Assembly (NCBI RefSeq): GCF_044769865.1
Contig: NZ_JBIZWA010000001.1
Span: 620,001 to 684,000, forward strand
Direction: 5' to 3'
DNA from: Homoserinimonas sp044769865
GTDB taxonomy: Bacteria; Actinomycetota; Actinomycetes; Actinomycetales; Microbacteriaceae
DNA: 64,000 nt
A program made the translations under genes and the position numbers. The notes beneath the pieces were generated by a model, which made no database searches, was not told the origin of the DNA, and saw only the letters and a list, made by a program, of their open reading frames with translations. This document shows positions 33,654 to 42,951 of the stretch, in pieces; position 1 is the stretch's first letter; the number at the start of each line of letters is the position of its first letter.

Positions 33654-34545
33654 TGAACTCACCCATGTTGTGCTTGAGGTAGGCCGGTTCGCGGATGCCG
33701 AGGATCGCCTCGGCCATGCGCACGGCGGCGACGGTCGGGGCGACCTCGTGCACACGCACGATGCGGGCGCCCTGCAGCACGCTCGCGACGGCCGCAGCGA
33801 GGGAACCCTCCAGCCGCTCTGGCTTGGGCGCGTCGAGTGTCTCACCGATGAAGTCCTTGTTGGAGAGGGCGGCGAGCACGGGAAGGCCGAGCGCCGCGAT
33901 CTCATCGAAACGGCGCACGATCTCAAGTGTGTGGAGGGTGTTCTTGTTGAGGTCGGGGCCGGGGTCGATGATGATGCGCTCCGCCGTGAGTCCACCGGCG
34001 ACGGCTCGCTCGACGCGATCGCGCAGGAACTCGACCACCTCGACGACCACGTCGTCGTAGTGCGGGCGAGGGTACTGCGTGCGGGGGGTCGCGAGACTGT
34101 GGGTGACGATGAGGCTTGCTGCGCTGTCGCCGACGACGCCGACCATGTCGGGGTCACTGAGCCCCGTCGTGTCGTTGATGATGTCGGCACCCGCCGCAAT
34201 GCTTCGGCGGGCAACCTCGGCGTGGAAGGTGTCGACCGAGATCACGACATCGGATGCCGCGCGCACGGCCTCGATGACGGGCACGACCCGCTCGGCCTCC
34301 TCCTGGGCTGGCAGCGGGTCGCCCGGAGCGAAGGGCACTCCCCCGATATCGACGATGTCGGCGCCCGCGGCGACCGCCGCGAGTGCGGCCCTCACCGCCG
34401 CTTCGAGCCCGAAGGTGCGCCCCTGGTCATAGAACGAGTCCGGGGTGCGGTTGACGATGCCCATGACGGCGACTTCGCGGGAGAAGTCGAAGCTCCGCGT
34501 GCCGATTCGGCGCACGGGGGAGTCGAGGGGCGGGAGGGAGAGCAT
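33646..34545 (-). CDS. Dihydropteroate synthase-like protein (FolP2 type)
   Basis: A 299-residue TIM barrel of the dihydropteroate synthase family. It keeps MGIVNRTPDSFYDQG (pterin loop 1), SVDTFHAEVARRSIAAGADIINDTTG, IDPGPDLNK and the C-terminal RVHEVAP. However, the second loop reads DIGGVPFAPG where functional DHPS has DIGGESTRPG, and the MHM-type segment is THSLATPRT. This matches the FolP2 paralogue group of actinobacteria, so true folate activity is uncertain. The ATG at 34545 has GAGCAT six bases upstream; the frame extends further but not in conserved fashion. Confidence 0.82.
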   Translation of the reverse strand: MLSLPPLDSPVRRIGTRSFDFSREVAVMGIVNRTPDSFYDQGRTFGLEAAVRAALAAVAAGADIVDIGGVPFAPGDPLPAQEEAERVVPVIEAVRAASDVVISVDTFHAEVARRSIAAGADIINDTTGLSDPDMVGVVGDSAASLIVTHSLATPRTQYPRPHYDDVVVEVVEFLRDRVERAVAGGLTAERIIIDPGPDLNKNTLHTLEIVRRFDEIAALGLPVLAALSNKDFIGETLDAPKPERLEGSLAAAVASVLQGARIVRVHEVAPTVAAVRMAEAILGIREPAYLKHNMGEFNE

Positions 34546-34621
34546 CCCCCCATGCTCGCACTCGAGCGCGTGCTCCGCATGCATCCAGCCGGCACTCAGG
34601 AAACTCGCAGAGACTGGGCGC

Positions 34622-35314
34622 ATGAGCGACGGACCCAAGATTCTCATCGTTGACGACGAGCCGAACATCCGCGACCTTCTCACCACGAGTCTCCGCTTCG
34701 CGGGCTTCGCGGTGCGGGCGGTCGGCAATGGCGCACAGGCCATCTCGGCCGTGCTCGAGGAGGAGCCAGACCTCATCATCCTCGACGTCATGCTCCCCGA
34801 CATGAATGGCTTCGGGGTCACCAAGCGCCTGCGCTCCAGCGGGTACACCTCCCCCATCCTCTTCCTCACGGCCAAGGACGACACCGAGGACAAGATCACG
34901 GGCCTCACGGTCGGCGGCGACGACTACGTCACCAAGCCGTTCAGCCTCGATGAGATCGTCGCCCGCATCAAGGCGATCCTGCGCCGCACAATGCAGGACG
35001 AGGAAGACGCGATCATCCGCGCGGGCGAGCTCACGATGGACCAGGACACCCACGAGGTCACGGTCGGCCAAGACCAGGTGGAGCTCTCCCCCACCGAGTT
35101 CAAGCTCCTGCGGTACCTCATGCTCAACCCCAACCGCGTGCTGTCGAAGGCCCAGATTCTCGATCACGTGTGGGAGTACGACTTCAATGGCGACGCCGGC
35201 ATCGTCGAGTCCTACGTCTCCTACTTGCGTCGCAAGCTCGACCAGTACACCGAGGAGCCGATGATCCAGACGAAGCGGGGCTTCGGCTACATGCTCAAGG
35301 TCGACAAGTCCTGA
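34622..35314 (+). CDS. OmpR-family response regulator
   Basis: A 230-residue two-component regulator. The receiver domain (1-120) has the acidic pair in VDDE, phospho-Asp in IILDVMLPD, the T of FLTAKD and the K of YVTKPF. The winged-helix effector (about 130-228) has LSPTEFKLLRYLM, the recognition helix VWEYDFNGDAGIVESYVSYLRRKL and the RGFGYML wing. It resembles the MprA/TcrX-type regulators. Its cognate kinase gene starts 48 bp downstream. GAGACT is six bases before the ATG. Confidence 0.92.
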   Translation: MSDGPKILIVDDEPNIRDLLTTSLRFAGFAVRAVGNGAQAISAVLEEEPDLIILDVMLPDMNGFGVTKRLRSSGYTSPILFLTAKDDTEDKITGLTVGGDDYVTKPFSLDEIVARIKAILRRTMQDEEDAIIRAGELTMDQDTHEVTVGQDQVELSPTEFKLLRYLMLNPNRVLSKAQILDHVWEYDFNGDAGIVESYVSYLRRKLDQYTEEPMIQTKRGFGYMLKVDKS

Positions 35315-35362
35315 ACGGGAGGGGCGGATGCTTCGCCCAGCACGAGCGCGTAGCCTGAACCC

Positions 35363-37039
35363 GTGAGCCGAGAGCAGCCGATGGAGTGGTGGGATTCCGT
35401 CTCCCTCCGCACCAAGATCACCGGGGTGACGGTCTTTATCGTCACGGCTGGATTGCTCGTGGCCGGCGTCGGCACCATGACCGTGCTGCGCACCTACCTG
35501 CTCGACCGGGTCGATGCCAACATCGTCGCGGCCGCCGCCGACATCGAGGCGTGGAGGATCAACCTCGACGAGGATGCGATCTCGAGCGGCAACCTCGTGC
35601 CGACCTCCTTCTACATGGCGCTCGTCGATCGCAATGGCAATCTTGTCGGCGACAACCTGGCCGATGACGAGGCCCACCTGCGCCCGAACCTCGAGGAACT
35701 CACTCTCAGCAACGTCGTGCAGCTCGATGGGGCCGTGACGCTGCAGAACGCGACCCATACGAGCCAGACCCGCGTGGTGGCCTTCCCTGCAGAGGATGGG
35801 CGAAACGGCAATCTCGCGACGCTCGTGATCGGCCAGCGCCTCGACGACGTCAACGCGACGATTGCCCGCTACACGGCCATCTTCCTCGGCTTCGCGCTCT
35901 CGGTTGTGGTGCTGAGCGCGGCGCTCACCCGGGTGCTCGTGACATCCACGTTCCGTCCCCTGCGCGAGGTGGAGGCGACGGCCGCCGCGATCGCCGGCGG
36001 GGACTTCAGCCAGCGACTCCCGGGCGCGACGCCCAACACCGAGGTCGGCCGCCTCAACCGATCACTCAACGTCATGCTGGGGCGCATCGACCGGGCCTTC
36101 GCCGACCGCGCCCGCACGATCGACCAGATGCGCCGCTTCGTCGGCGACGCGAGCCACGAACTGCGCACCCCGCTCGTCTCGGTGCGCGGCTACGCCGAGC
36201 TCTACCGCATGGGCGCCCTCCAGAAGCCAGACGATGTCGCCCAGGCCATGGAGCGCATCGAGAAGGAGGCGATTCGGATGGGCGAGCTGGTCGAGGACCT
36301 GCTCGAACTGGCCCGCGCCGATGAGAAGAAGCCGCTCCGCCTCGCGCCCGTCGACCTGCTGCCGCTCGCCTACGACGCCTCGCTCGACGCGATGGCGCAG
36401 GCCCCCGACCGCAAGGTGACCGTCAAGGTCGAGGAGCCGGACCTGCCCGCGAGCGAGGACATCGAGGCACCACCCGAGTCCACGCCGAAACCCGCGACGA
36501 CCGCGACGGGGCCCATCGCGTTCGCGGGCGCGCAGCTGGCCCGCCTGCGGTCGCTCCGCCAGCGTGGGGTGCGGAACGGTGACGCCGGAACACCCGAGAT
36601 GTTGCCACTGGCCGAGCGTGAGCACATCAAGCTCGTCGTGCCCGCCGTCGTGCTGGGCGAGGAGAACAAGCTCCGCCAGGTCATCACGAACCTGATCGGC
36701 AACGCGCTGCGCTTCACGCCCGCCGGCAGTCCCATCGAACTCGTGGTCTGCGTCGATGCCTCACGACGGATCGCGCAGCTCGACATCGTCGATCACGGCG
36801 AGGGCGTGCCGCCGCAGATCCGCGAGAAGATCTTCCAGCGCTTCTGGCGCGCCGACACCTCCCGCACGCGGGAGACGGGCGGCAGCGGGCTTGGCCTCGC
36901 GATCGTCGCCGCGATCGTCGATGCCCACAAGGGCCACGTCGAGGTGCTCGAGACCCCTGGTGGCGGCGCGACCTTCCGGCTGACGCTTCCGCTCCTCCCC
37001 GACACCTTCGTCTCGACGTCGCCCACAAGCAGCAACTGA
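35363..37039 (+). CDS. Sensor histidine kinase with insert before ATPase domain
   Basis: A 558-residue membrane kinase: membrane segment 1 (about 17-40), an extracellular sensor of ~125 residues, membrane segment 2 (about 168-192), HAMP, HisKA with the phospho-His in ASHELRTPLV near 265, and HATPase with N-box NLIGNALRFTP, G1 DHGEGVPP and G2 GGSGLGLAIV. Unusual is a Pro/Ala/Thr-rich insert of about 60 residues (roughly 360-425) between the first ATPase strand and the N-box. The GTG start has TAGCCT six bases upstream. It forms a pair with the regulator before it; the signal is unknown. Confidence 0.9.
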   Translation: MSREQPMEWWDSVSLRTKITGVTVFIVTAGLLVAGVGTMTVLRTYLLDRVDANIVAAAADIEAWRINLDEDAISSGNLVPTSFYMALVDRNGNLVGDNLADDEAHLRPNLEELTLSNVVQLDGAVTLQNATHTSQTRVVAFPAEDGRNGNLATLVIGQRLDDVNATIARYTAIFLGFALSVVVLSAALTRVLVTSTFRPLREVEATAAAIAGGDFSQRLPGATPNTEVGRLNRSLNVMLGRIDRAFADRARTIDQMRRFVGDASHELRTPLVSVRGYAELYRMGALQKPDDVAQAMERIEKEAIRMGELVEDLLELARADEKKPLRLAPVDLLPLAYDASLDAMAQAPDRKVTVKVEEPDLPASEDIEAPPESTPKPATTATGPIAFAGAQLARLRSLRQRGVRNGDAGTPEMLPLAEREHIKLVVPAVVLGEENKLRQVITNLIGNALRFTPAGSPIELVVCVDASRRIAQLDIVDHGEGVPPQIREKIFQRFWRADTSRTRETGGSGLGLAIVAAIVDAHKGHVEVLETPGGGATFRLTLPLLPDTFVSTSPTSSN

Positions 37040-37120
37040 GTCCCGCCGGCCGCAGCAAGGTCTCCCTATCGTTGCCGGCATCCGGATGCCACCACCGGCA
37101 CCCACGACGAAGGGAACACC

Positions 37121-37411
37121 ATGACGCAGTACCAGGTTGACAGCGACGCCGTCCTCAGCGCCGAGAGCGCCGTGCGCGCATCCGCCTCCCGCATCCAGGG
37201 CGAGGTCGCCGGCATGCTGGGCCAGCTCCTCAGCCTGCAGTCCTCGTGGACAGGTCAGGCCTCGACGGCATTCCAGGGCGTCGTCGCTGACTGGCGCACG
37301 ACCCAGCAGCACGTGGAGCAGAGTCTCGCGGGCATCACGCAGGCGCTCGGTCGCGCGGGGCAGCAGTACGCGGAGGCGGAGCGCGCCAACGCGAGCATGT
37401 TCATGCGCTGA
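37121..37411 (+). CDS. WXG100 family protein (ESX-type small substrate)
   Basis: A 96-residue helical hairpin protein. The WxG turn is SSWTGQAST at about 42-50, flanked by two helices, and the C-terminal part carries the Y-x-x-x-E export-type signal in QYAEAERANASM. Such proteins are exported by type VII (ESX) systems or act as partner subunits. No ESX ATPase, partner WXG100 gene or LXG toxin is nearby. AAGGGAACACC is a good ribosome site. A strong terminator follows at 37431-37461. Confidence 0.88.
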   Translation: MTQYQVDSDAVLSAESAVRASASRIQGEVAGMLGQLLSLQSSWTGQASTAFQGVVADWRTTQQHVEQSLAGITQALGRAGQQYAEAERANASMFMR

Positions 37412-37430
37412 CGCCACTCTTGAAATGCCA

Positions 37431-37461
37431 AAGGGCGGCTCCCCAGTGGAGAGCCGCCCTT
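37431..37461. terminator. Bidirectional hairpin between WXG100 gene and groEL
   Basis: AAGGGCGGCTC (37431-37441) and GAGCCGCCCTT (37451-37461) make a perfect 11-bp stem with a 9-nt loop, between two convergent stops. Confidence 0.8.
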
Positions 37462-37481
37462 CGCAGTGGTGCTGGGTCGGA

Positions 37482-39119
<1,638 letters not shown>

Positions 39120-39163
39120 ATGTGTTCTTCGTCCCTCCCGGACGTCGGAAATGCATCAGCTTT

Positions 39164-39190
39164 TTGGCACTCTCACAAAGAGAGTGCTAG
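39164..39190. promoter_or_regulatory. CIRCE operator 1 of groEL
   Basis: TTGGCACTC-N9-GAGTGCTAG. This matches the CIRCE consensus (TTAGCACTC-N9-GAGTGCTAA) with the core GCACTC/GAGTGC intact. It begins 45 bp upstream of the groEL start codon and is the expected HrcA site. Confidence 0.93.
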
Positions 39191-39196
39191 ATGATT

Positions 39197-39223
39197 CTGG
39201 CACTCTGCCCAAGCGAGTGCAAG
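39197..39223. promoter_or_regulatory. CIRCE operator 2 of groEL
   Basis: CTGGCACTC-N9-GAGTGCAAG, a second CIRCE copy, 6 bp beyond the first and with a 33-bp repeat spacing. Two copies would let HrcA dimers bind side by side. Confidence 0.88.
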
Positions 39224-39260
39224 CCGGGAGAGAGGCGGGTGCGAAACGCTGGGCCCGCGC

Positions 39261-40310
39261 TCAGGCGGGCGGGTCGACCGCGACCGAACCCTCGAGCGGC
39301 ACGAGCTCGACCCACGTGTTGCCTGCCCCAAGCCTGATAGTGATGCCGTTGTCATCGACGAGGGTGATCGGGGCATCGATCGAGCCCTTGCGCCAGGTCG
39401 CGCTGACGGTGCCGCCGCCCGTCGAGACCCAGGCCTCGCCACTGCCGAGGAGCTCGGTCTTGGGCACGCCATGGCCGTGCGAGATGGGAACGCGCAGGGT
39501 CACGACGTTGACCGCCGAGAGCTGGGCGCCGTTGGAGTCGAGGTCGGGCGCACCGTCCTGCGACCGAAGGAAGGTGCCGGATGCCGCATCCCACGTCCAC
39601 GAGGGCACGAACTGGTTCGAGAACGCGAGCCGAAGGGCGCCCGTCGGCGTGCCCTCCTTTGCGGCGGTCGCCGAGGCGGCATCGAGGGCGTAGGCGAACT
39701 GCTGGCGGGGTGCCGCGACATCCGAGTGGGCAGCAAGGAACTCGCTCGCCCGCACGATCACATTGTGGGGCGCCCTCCGGTCACTCGAGCGAAACATGTA
39801 GGCGGCCGTGTCGGGCTGTCCATGGATTGCGTTGTAGAGCGAGGTCTGCTGCATCATCGACACGAACTGCGGCTGGCCGCCCGCATAGAAGATGATGCCG
39901 CCAAGGGAGCCCGCGATCTCAGGGTCCATGGGCCGGATCGAGCGGATGGGACCGAGTTGCTCGGGGACGTCGCTGTGCCACACGGCGACGTAGCGCGTGA
40001 TGCCCCCCTCGACGAGCTCCTCGAAGACGATGTCGGTGCGCTCGAGGCCGAGCTGCGGGCGAGCATCCCAGTGGTTGTCGATCTTCGCCGACAGTGCCGC
40101 GTGTGAGAGCGAGCCCTCGGGCACGGTCGTGCCCCGCAGGGGGGCGACATCGGTGGGTTCTGGCGCCACGTAGTCAGAGGCGTAGTCGGGCGACGGGGAT
40201 GCCTGGGGTGACGAGGGCGCTTCGCCCGAGCATCCGGCCAGCAACAGCGCCGCCACGAGGGCTCCGAGGGTGCCGAGATGACGTCGAGAGCTGCGCGGGG
40301 TGGAAATCAC
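39261..40310 (-). CDS. DUF3048 (YerB-like) lipoprotein
   Basis: A 349-residue secreted lipoprotein: signal peptide ending in the lipobox LLAGC near 22-26, a Ser/Pro-rich linker, then DUF3048 N- and C-terminal parts (AALSAKIDNHWDARPQLGLERTDIVFEE; GGQPQFV; RAPHNVIVRASEFL; VSATWRKGSIDAPITL). Bacillus YerB is its relative; the function is unknown. Start choice: GTG at 40310 with TAGTGT seven bases upstream (leaderless) gives a normal signal peptide. A longer frame to 40370 would spoil it. Confidence 0.87.
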   Translation of the reverse strand: MISTPRSSRRHLGTLGALVAALLLAGCSGEAPSSPQASPSPDYASDYVAPEPTDVAPLRGTTVPEGSLSHAALSAKIDNHWDARPQLGLERTDIVFEELVEGGITRYVAVWHSDVPEQLGPIRSIRPMDPEIAGSLGGIIFYAGGQPQFVSMMQQTSLYNAIHGQPDTAAYMFRSSDRRAPHNVIVRASEFLAAHSDVAAPRQQFAYALDAASATAAKEGTPTGALRLAFSNQFVPSWTWDAASGTFLRSQDGAPDLDSNGAQLSAVNVVTLRVPISHGHGVPKTELLGSGEAWVSTGGGTVSATWRKGSIDAPITLVDDNGITIRLGAGNTWVELVPLEGSVAVDPPA

Positions 40311-40385
40311 GTCCCAAACACTAACGCCACCCCCAACGGGAGCGGCGTCAGCGCGAGGCGAGCCCCGCAATCAATCAGTGCTGCG

Positions 40386-40589
40386 TCACGCGGGCCGCAC
40401 GGACTCCGCCTGCGGGCCCTTCGACCCGGTGCCGACCTCGAAGGTCACCTGCTGACCCTCTTCGAGCACCTTGTAACCGCTCATGTCGATGGCGGAGTAG
40501 TGGACGAAGACGTCTTGCCCTCCACCCTCGACGGTGATGAATCCGTAGCCCTTTTCAGCGTTGAACCACTTCACGGATCCGTTCGCCAT
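40386..40589 (-). CDS. cspA: Cold-shock protein CspA
   Basis: A 67-residue single OB-fold protein: WFNAEKGYGFITV (RNP1) and DVFVHYSAI (RNP2), ending KGPQAESVRPA. This is the standard actinobacterial CspA. It binds RNA and single-stranded DNA, melting structure in the cold. Its likely promoter is ~145 bp upstream (40732-40737), giving a long leader of the sort that controls csp translation. Confidence 0.95.
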   Translation of the reverse strand: MANGSVKWFNAEKGYGFITVEGGGQDVFVHYSAIDMSGYKVLEEGQQVTFEVGTGSKGPQAESVRPA

Positions 40590-40731
40590 GTGTTACTCCC
40601 TGCTGTGTACCGTTCAACGGCGCTCGCGGTGCGGCGCCGAGTCACCGAGCGCGGACGGGTATCCCGCGTCATCAGGTTCACGAAGCGCGTAGTCGAGAGC
40701 CTCACAGAGCCGGATGGGCGACCAGTTCCAG

Positions 40732-40737
40732 ATAGTA
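40732..40737 (-). promoter_or_regulatory. Probable -10 box of cspA
   Basis: TACTAT on the minus strand. Transcription from about 40725 would leave an untranslated leader of ~135 nt before the cspA ATG at 40589. The 248-bp gap 40590-40837 otherwise holds no gene. Confidence 0.45.
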
Positions 40738-40837
40738 ACGATCCGCGGCCCAAAAGGGGAGAGCCAGATGAGAATCTGTCGGCGGAAGACGCGAGATTAA
40801 ACGGGCGCGTAACGTGCGGGGCCCAGCCGAACGACGA

Positions 40838-41407
40838 TCAGGGGGTCGTCGCCTCGTAGTCGGCACCGATCAGCACGACGATCGGCGCCGCGGGATAGTC
40901 GTTGGAGAGACGCAGCTCCCCGACGCCCAGATGCTGGATGAGCATGCGCGCTGCGGCCTCGTTGATGGGGTCGTTGTAGAACACCTGCGTGCGCTCGACA
41001 TCGTCAGCTGCCGCATTTGCTCGGCTGCCGACATCCGTTGACGCCCCTTCCCAGCCCTGGGCGACGAGAGCATCGCCCACCTGGCTCGCGAGGCCCTGGG
41101 CCGCCGTGCCGTTCAGCACCGTGATCGGCACGCTCGGGTCGAGCATGGGCTCGACCGTCGGCTGCTCCGGCTCGGGGTCCACGGGGTCGCCTGGTGCGGC
41201 CGTGTCGCTGCCAGGCACCCGCAGGTCGAGGTCTGGATTGAGGAGTGAGAGGGCGAAGAGTCCGCCGGCGACGAGCACAACGGTGGCGAGTGCCGCCCAT
41301 GCGACGGCGATCCAGCGACGAGCCGCCTCGGCCGGCGCGCGGTGGGCGCCGACCCGGGGCAGGTCGTCGGGGATGTCGTCGAAGCGATCTCGGATGCGGG
41401 TGGCCAT
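40838..41407 (-). CDS. LytR C-terminal-domain membrane protein
   Basis: A 189-residue protein: cytoplasmic N-terminus, one membrane segment (about 31-55), a Pro/Glu/Asp-rich linker and an outside LytR_C domain (VPITVLNGTAAQGLASQVGDALVAQGW ... TQVFYND ... VVLIGADY). LytR_C domains accompany cell-wall glycopolymer ligases, but there is no catalytic LCP domain here. GAGGAACACG precedes the ATG. The DUF3263 gene lies 37 bp upstream and the two are probably an operon. Confidence 0.87.
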   Translation of the reverse strand: MATRIRDRFDDIPDDLPRVGAHRAPAEAARRWIAVAWAALATVVLVAGGLFALSLLNPDLDLRVPGSDTAAPGDPVDPEPEQPTVEPMLDPSVPITVLNGTAAQGLASQVGDALVAQGWEGASTDVGSRANAAADDVERTQVFYNDPINEAAARMLIQHLGVGELRLSNDYPAAPIVVLIGADYEATTP

Positions 41408-41444
41408 CGTGTTCCTCAGGTGGATCGTCGCCGCGACTGGGAGG

Positions 41445-41702
41445 TCAGGCGCGACGGCGGGCGTCTCGCAGGCGCCGCAGGCGTCGCACGAGCATCGGGT
41501 CGTGGGCGAAGGCCGCCGGGGATTCGATGACGGCGTTCAGCAACTGATAGTAGCGGGCCGGGCCGAGGCCAAGCTCAACGCGGATGGCCTCCTCCTTCGC
41601 GCCGGGGTGGCTCCACGGGCGGCGCTCGAACTCGAGGATGCGCGCATCGCGCTCAGGGAGCTCGGGGAGATCCGAGCGCTTGTCGGTTGCGGTGGTGGGC
41701 AT
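41445..41702 (-). CDS. DUF3263 protein
   Basis: An 85-residue actinobacterial protein of unknown function with the family pattern RDARILEFERRPWSHPGAKEEAIR and ARYYQLLNAVIESPAA. The helix arrangement resembles a small helix-turn-helix (KEEAIRVELGLGPARYYQLL), so DNA binding is possible. TAACCT is seven bases before the ATG at 41702, so leaderless. The LytR_C gene follows. Confidence 0.85.
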   Translation of the reverse strand: MPTTATDKRSDLPELPERDARILEFERRPWSHPGAKEEAIRVELGLGPARYYQLLNAVIESPAAFAHDPMLVRRLRRLRDARRRA

Positions 41703-41774
41703 CCATCCAAGGTTATGGCGACAGTCAGTGGCAGCCGGAGAGGCGGGCGGAGGGTCGCGACATCCGATGCTTAG

Positions 41775-41793
41775 TTAGGATAGCCTTACCAAA
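41775..41793 (+). promoter_or_regulatory. DtxR/IdeR iron box
   Basis: TTAGGATAGCCTTACCAAA matches 16 of 19 positions of the DtxR consensus TTAGGTTAGCCTAACCTAA. It lies 25 bp upstream of the GTG of the heme-binding lipoprotein, over the promoter. The DtxR-type repressor encoded at 25638-26333 is the obvious ligand. Confidence 0.88.
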
Positions 41794-41817
41794 AGCCCGA
41801 TCATCGCAAGGAGCCCC

Positions 41818-42951
41818 GTGCCGCGCCGCCGAATCCCTGCCGCCCTCACCGCGGTCGCGGCGGCCCTCGCCCTCCTGACGGGCTGCATGGGTGGCCAGTC
41901 GTACTCCTCGAGTGAGGTCACCGATGCGGACGCGCAGCGGGTGCCCCTTGCGCAGCTCGACCTGCTCGACGACCCACGCGACTGGACCGGCGAGTCGACC
42001 GCGAAGCTGGCCTCGGCATCCGTCGACGTGCTGATCGAGCGGCCCGAACAGGAGCTTCCCGCGACGGTCACCTCGCACGACCTCACAGGTGACACGGCCG
42101 TCACCGTCACCGAGACGACCCGGGTGCTGGGCCTCGACATGTCTGGCTCGATCGCGGCGACCATCGTCGGGCTCGGCTTCGCCGAGACCCTCGTGGGCCG
42201 CGACATCTCGTCGACCTTCGAGCAGGTTGTCGACCTTCCCGTGGTGACTTCGAGCGGCCACAGCATCAACTCTGAGTCGATCATCAGCCTTCGCCCGACG
42301 CTCGTCGTCACCGACGGCAGCATCGGCCCGATCGACGTCGTGCTGCAACTGCGCGACGCGGGCATCCCCGTCGTCTTCGTCGATGACGTCGCCGGCTTCG
42401 AGGGCGTCGGCACGCTCGCCCGCCAGGTGGGCGCGGCATTCGGTGCCGCCGAGGCTGGCGAGGAACTCGCGGGGCTCCTCGAGGCGCAGATCGAGGCCAA
42501 GGCCGCCGAGATCGCCGAGATCGCCCCGAACGGCGACGACCGCCTGCGGATGCTCTTCCTCTACCTGCGCGGGGGCTCCGGCATCTACTACCTCTTCGGC
42601 AGCGAGTCGGGCGTCGACGACCTCATCACGGGCATCGGCGGCATCGACGTCGCGACCGAGATCGGTTGGACTGGGCTTCAGCCCATGACCGATGAGGCCG
42701 TCATCGCCGCGAGGCCCGACCTCATCCTGGTCATGACCTCGGGCCTCGACAGCACCGGCGGCATCGACGGACTCCTCGACGAGAAGCCAGCCCTCGCCCA
42801 GACGCCGGCCGGCCAGAACCGCCGCTTCGTCGACATGGCCTCGGGCCAGGTGCTCGGCTTCGGCCCGCGCACGGCCGGCGTGCTCGATGCGCTCGCCCGC
42901 GCCGTCTACGCGCCCGCGCCCGGCTCGCAGGCCTCGAGCGTTTCGCCGTAG
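41818..42951 (+). CDS. Heme/iron ABC transporter substrate-binding lipoprotein (HmuT-like)
   Basis: A 377-residue class-III binding protein: lipoprotein signal with lipobox LLTGC (about 19-23), then two lobes joined by a long helix, with TRVLGLDMSGSIAATIVGLG, SGHSINSESIISLRPTLVVT and GVLDALARAVYAP. It resembles HmuT hemin-binding proteins. The start is GTG after AAGGAGCCCC. The iron box upstream shows repression when iron is plentiful. No permease or ATPase gene follows, as would be expected in a hmuTUV operon; the transporter must use components encoded elsewhere. Its last 46 bp overlap the convergent DUF2332 gene. Confidence 0.88.
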   Translation: MPRRRIPAALTAVAAALALLTGCMGGQSYSSSEVTDADAQRVPLAQLDLLDDPRDWTGESTAKLASASVDVLIERPEQELPATVTSHDLTGDTAVTVTETTRVLGLDMSGSIAATIVGLGFAETLVGRDISSTFEQVVDLPVVTSSGHSINSESIISLRPTLVVTDGSIGPIDVVLQLRDAGIPVVFVDDVAGFEGVGTLARQVGAAFGAAEAGEELAGLLEAQIEAKAAEIAEIAPNGDDRLRMLFLYLRGGSGIYYLFGSESGVDDLITGIGGIDVATEIGWTGLQPMTDEAVIAARPDLILVMTSGLDSTGGIDGLLDEKPALAQTPAGQNRRFVDMASGQVLGFGPRTAGVLDALARAVYAPAPGSQASSVSP

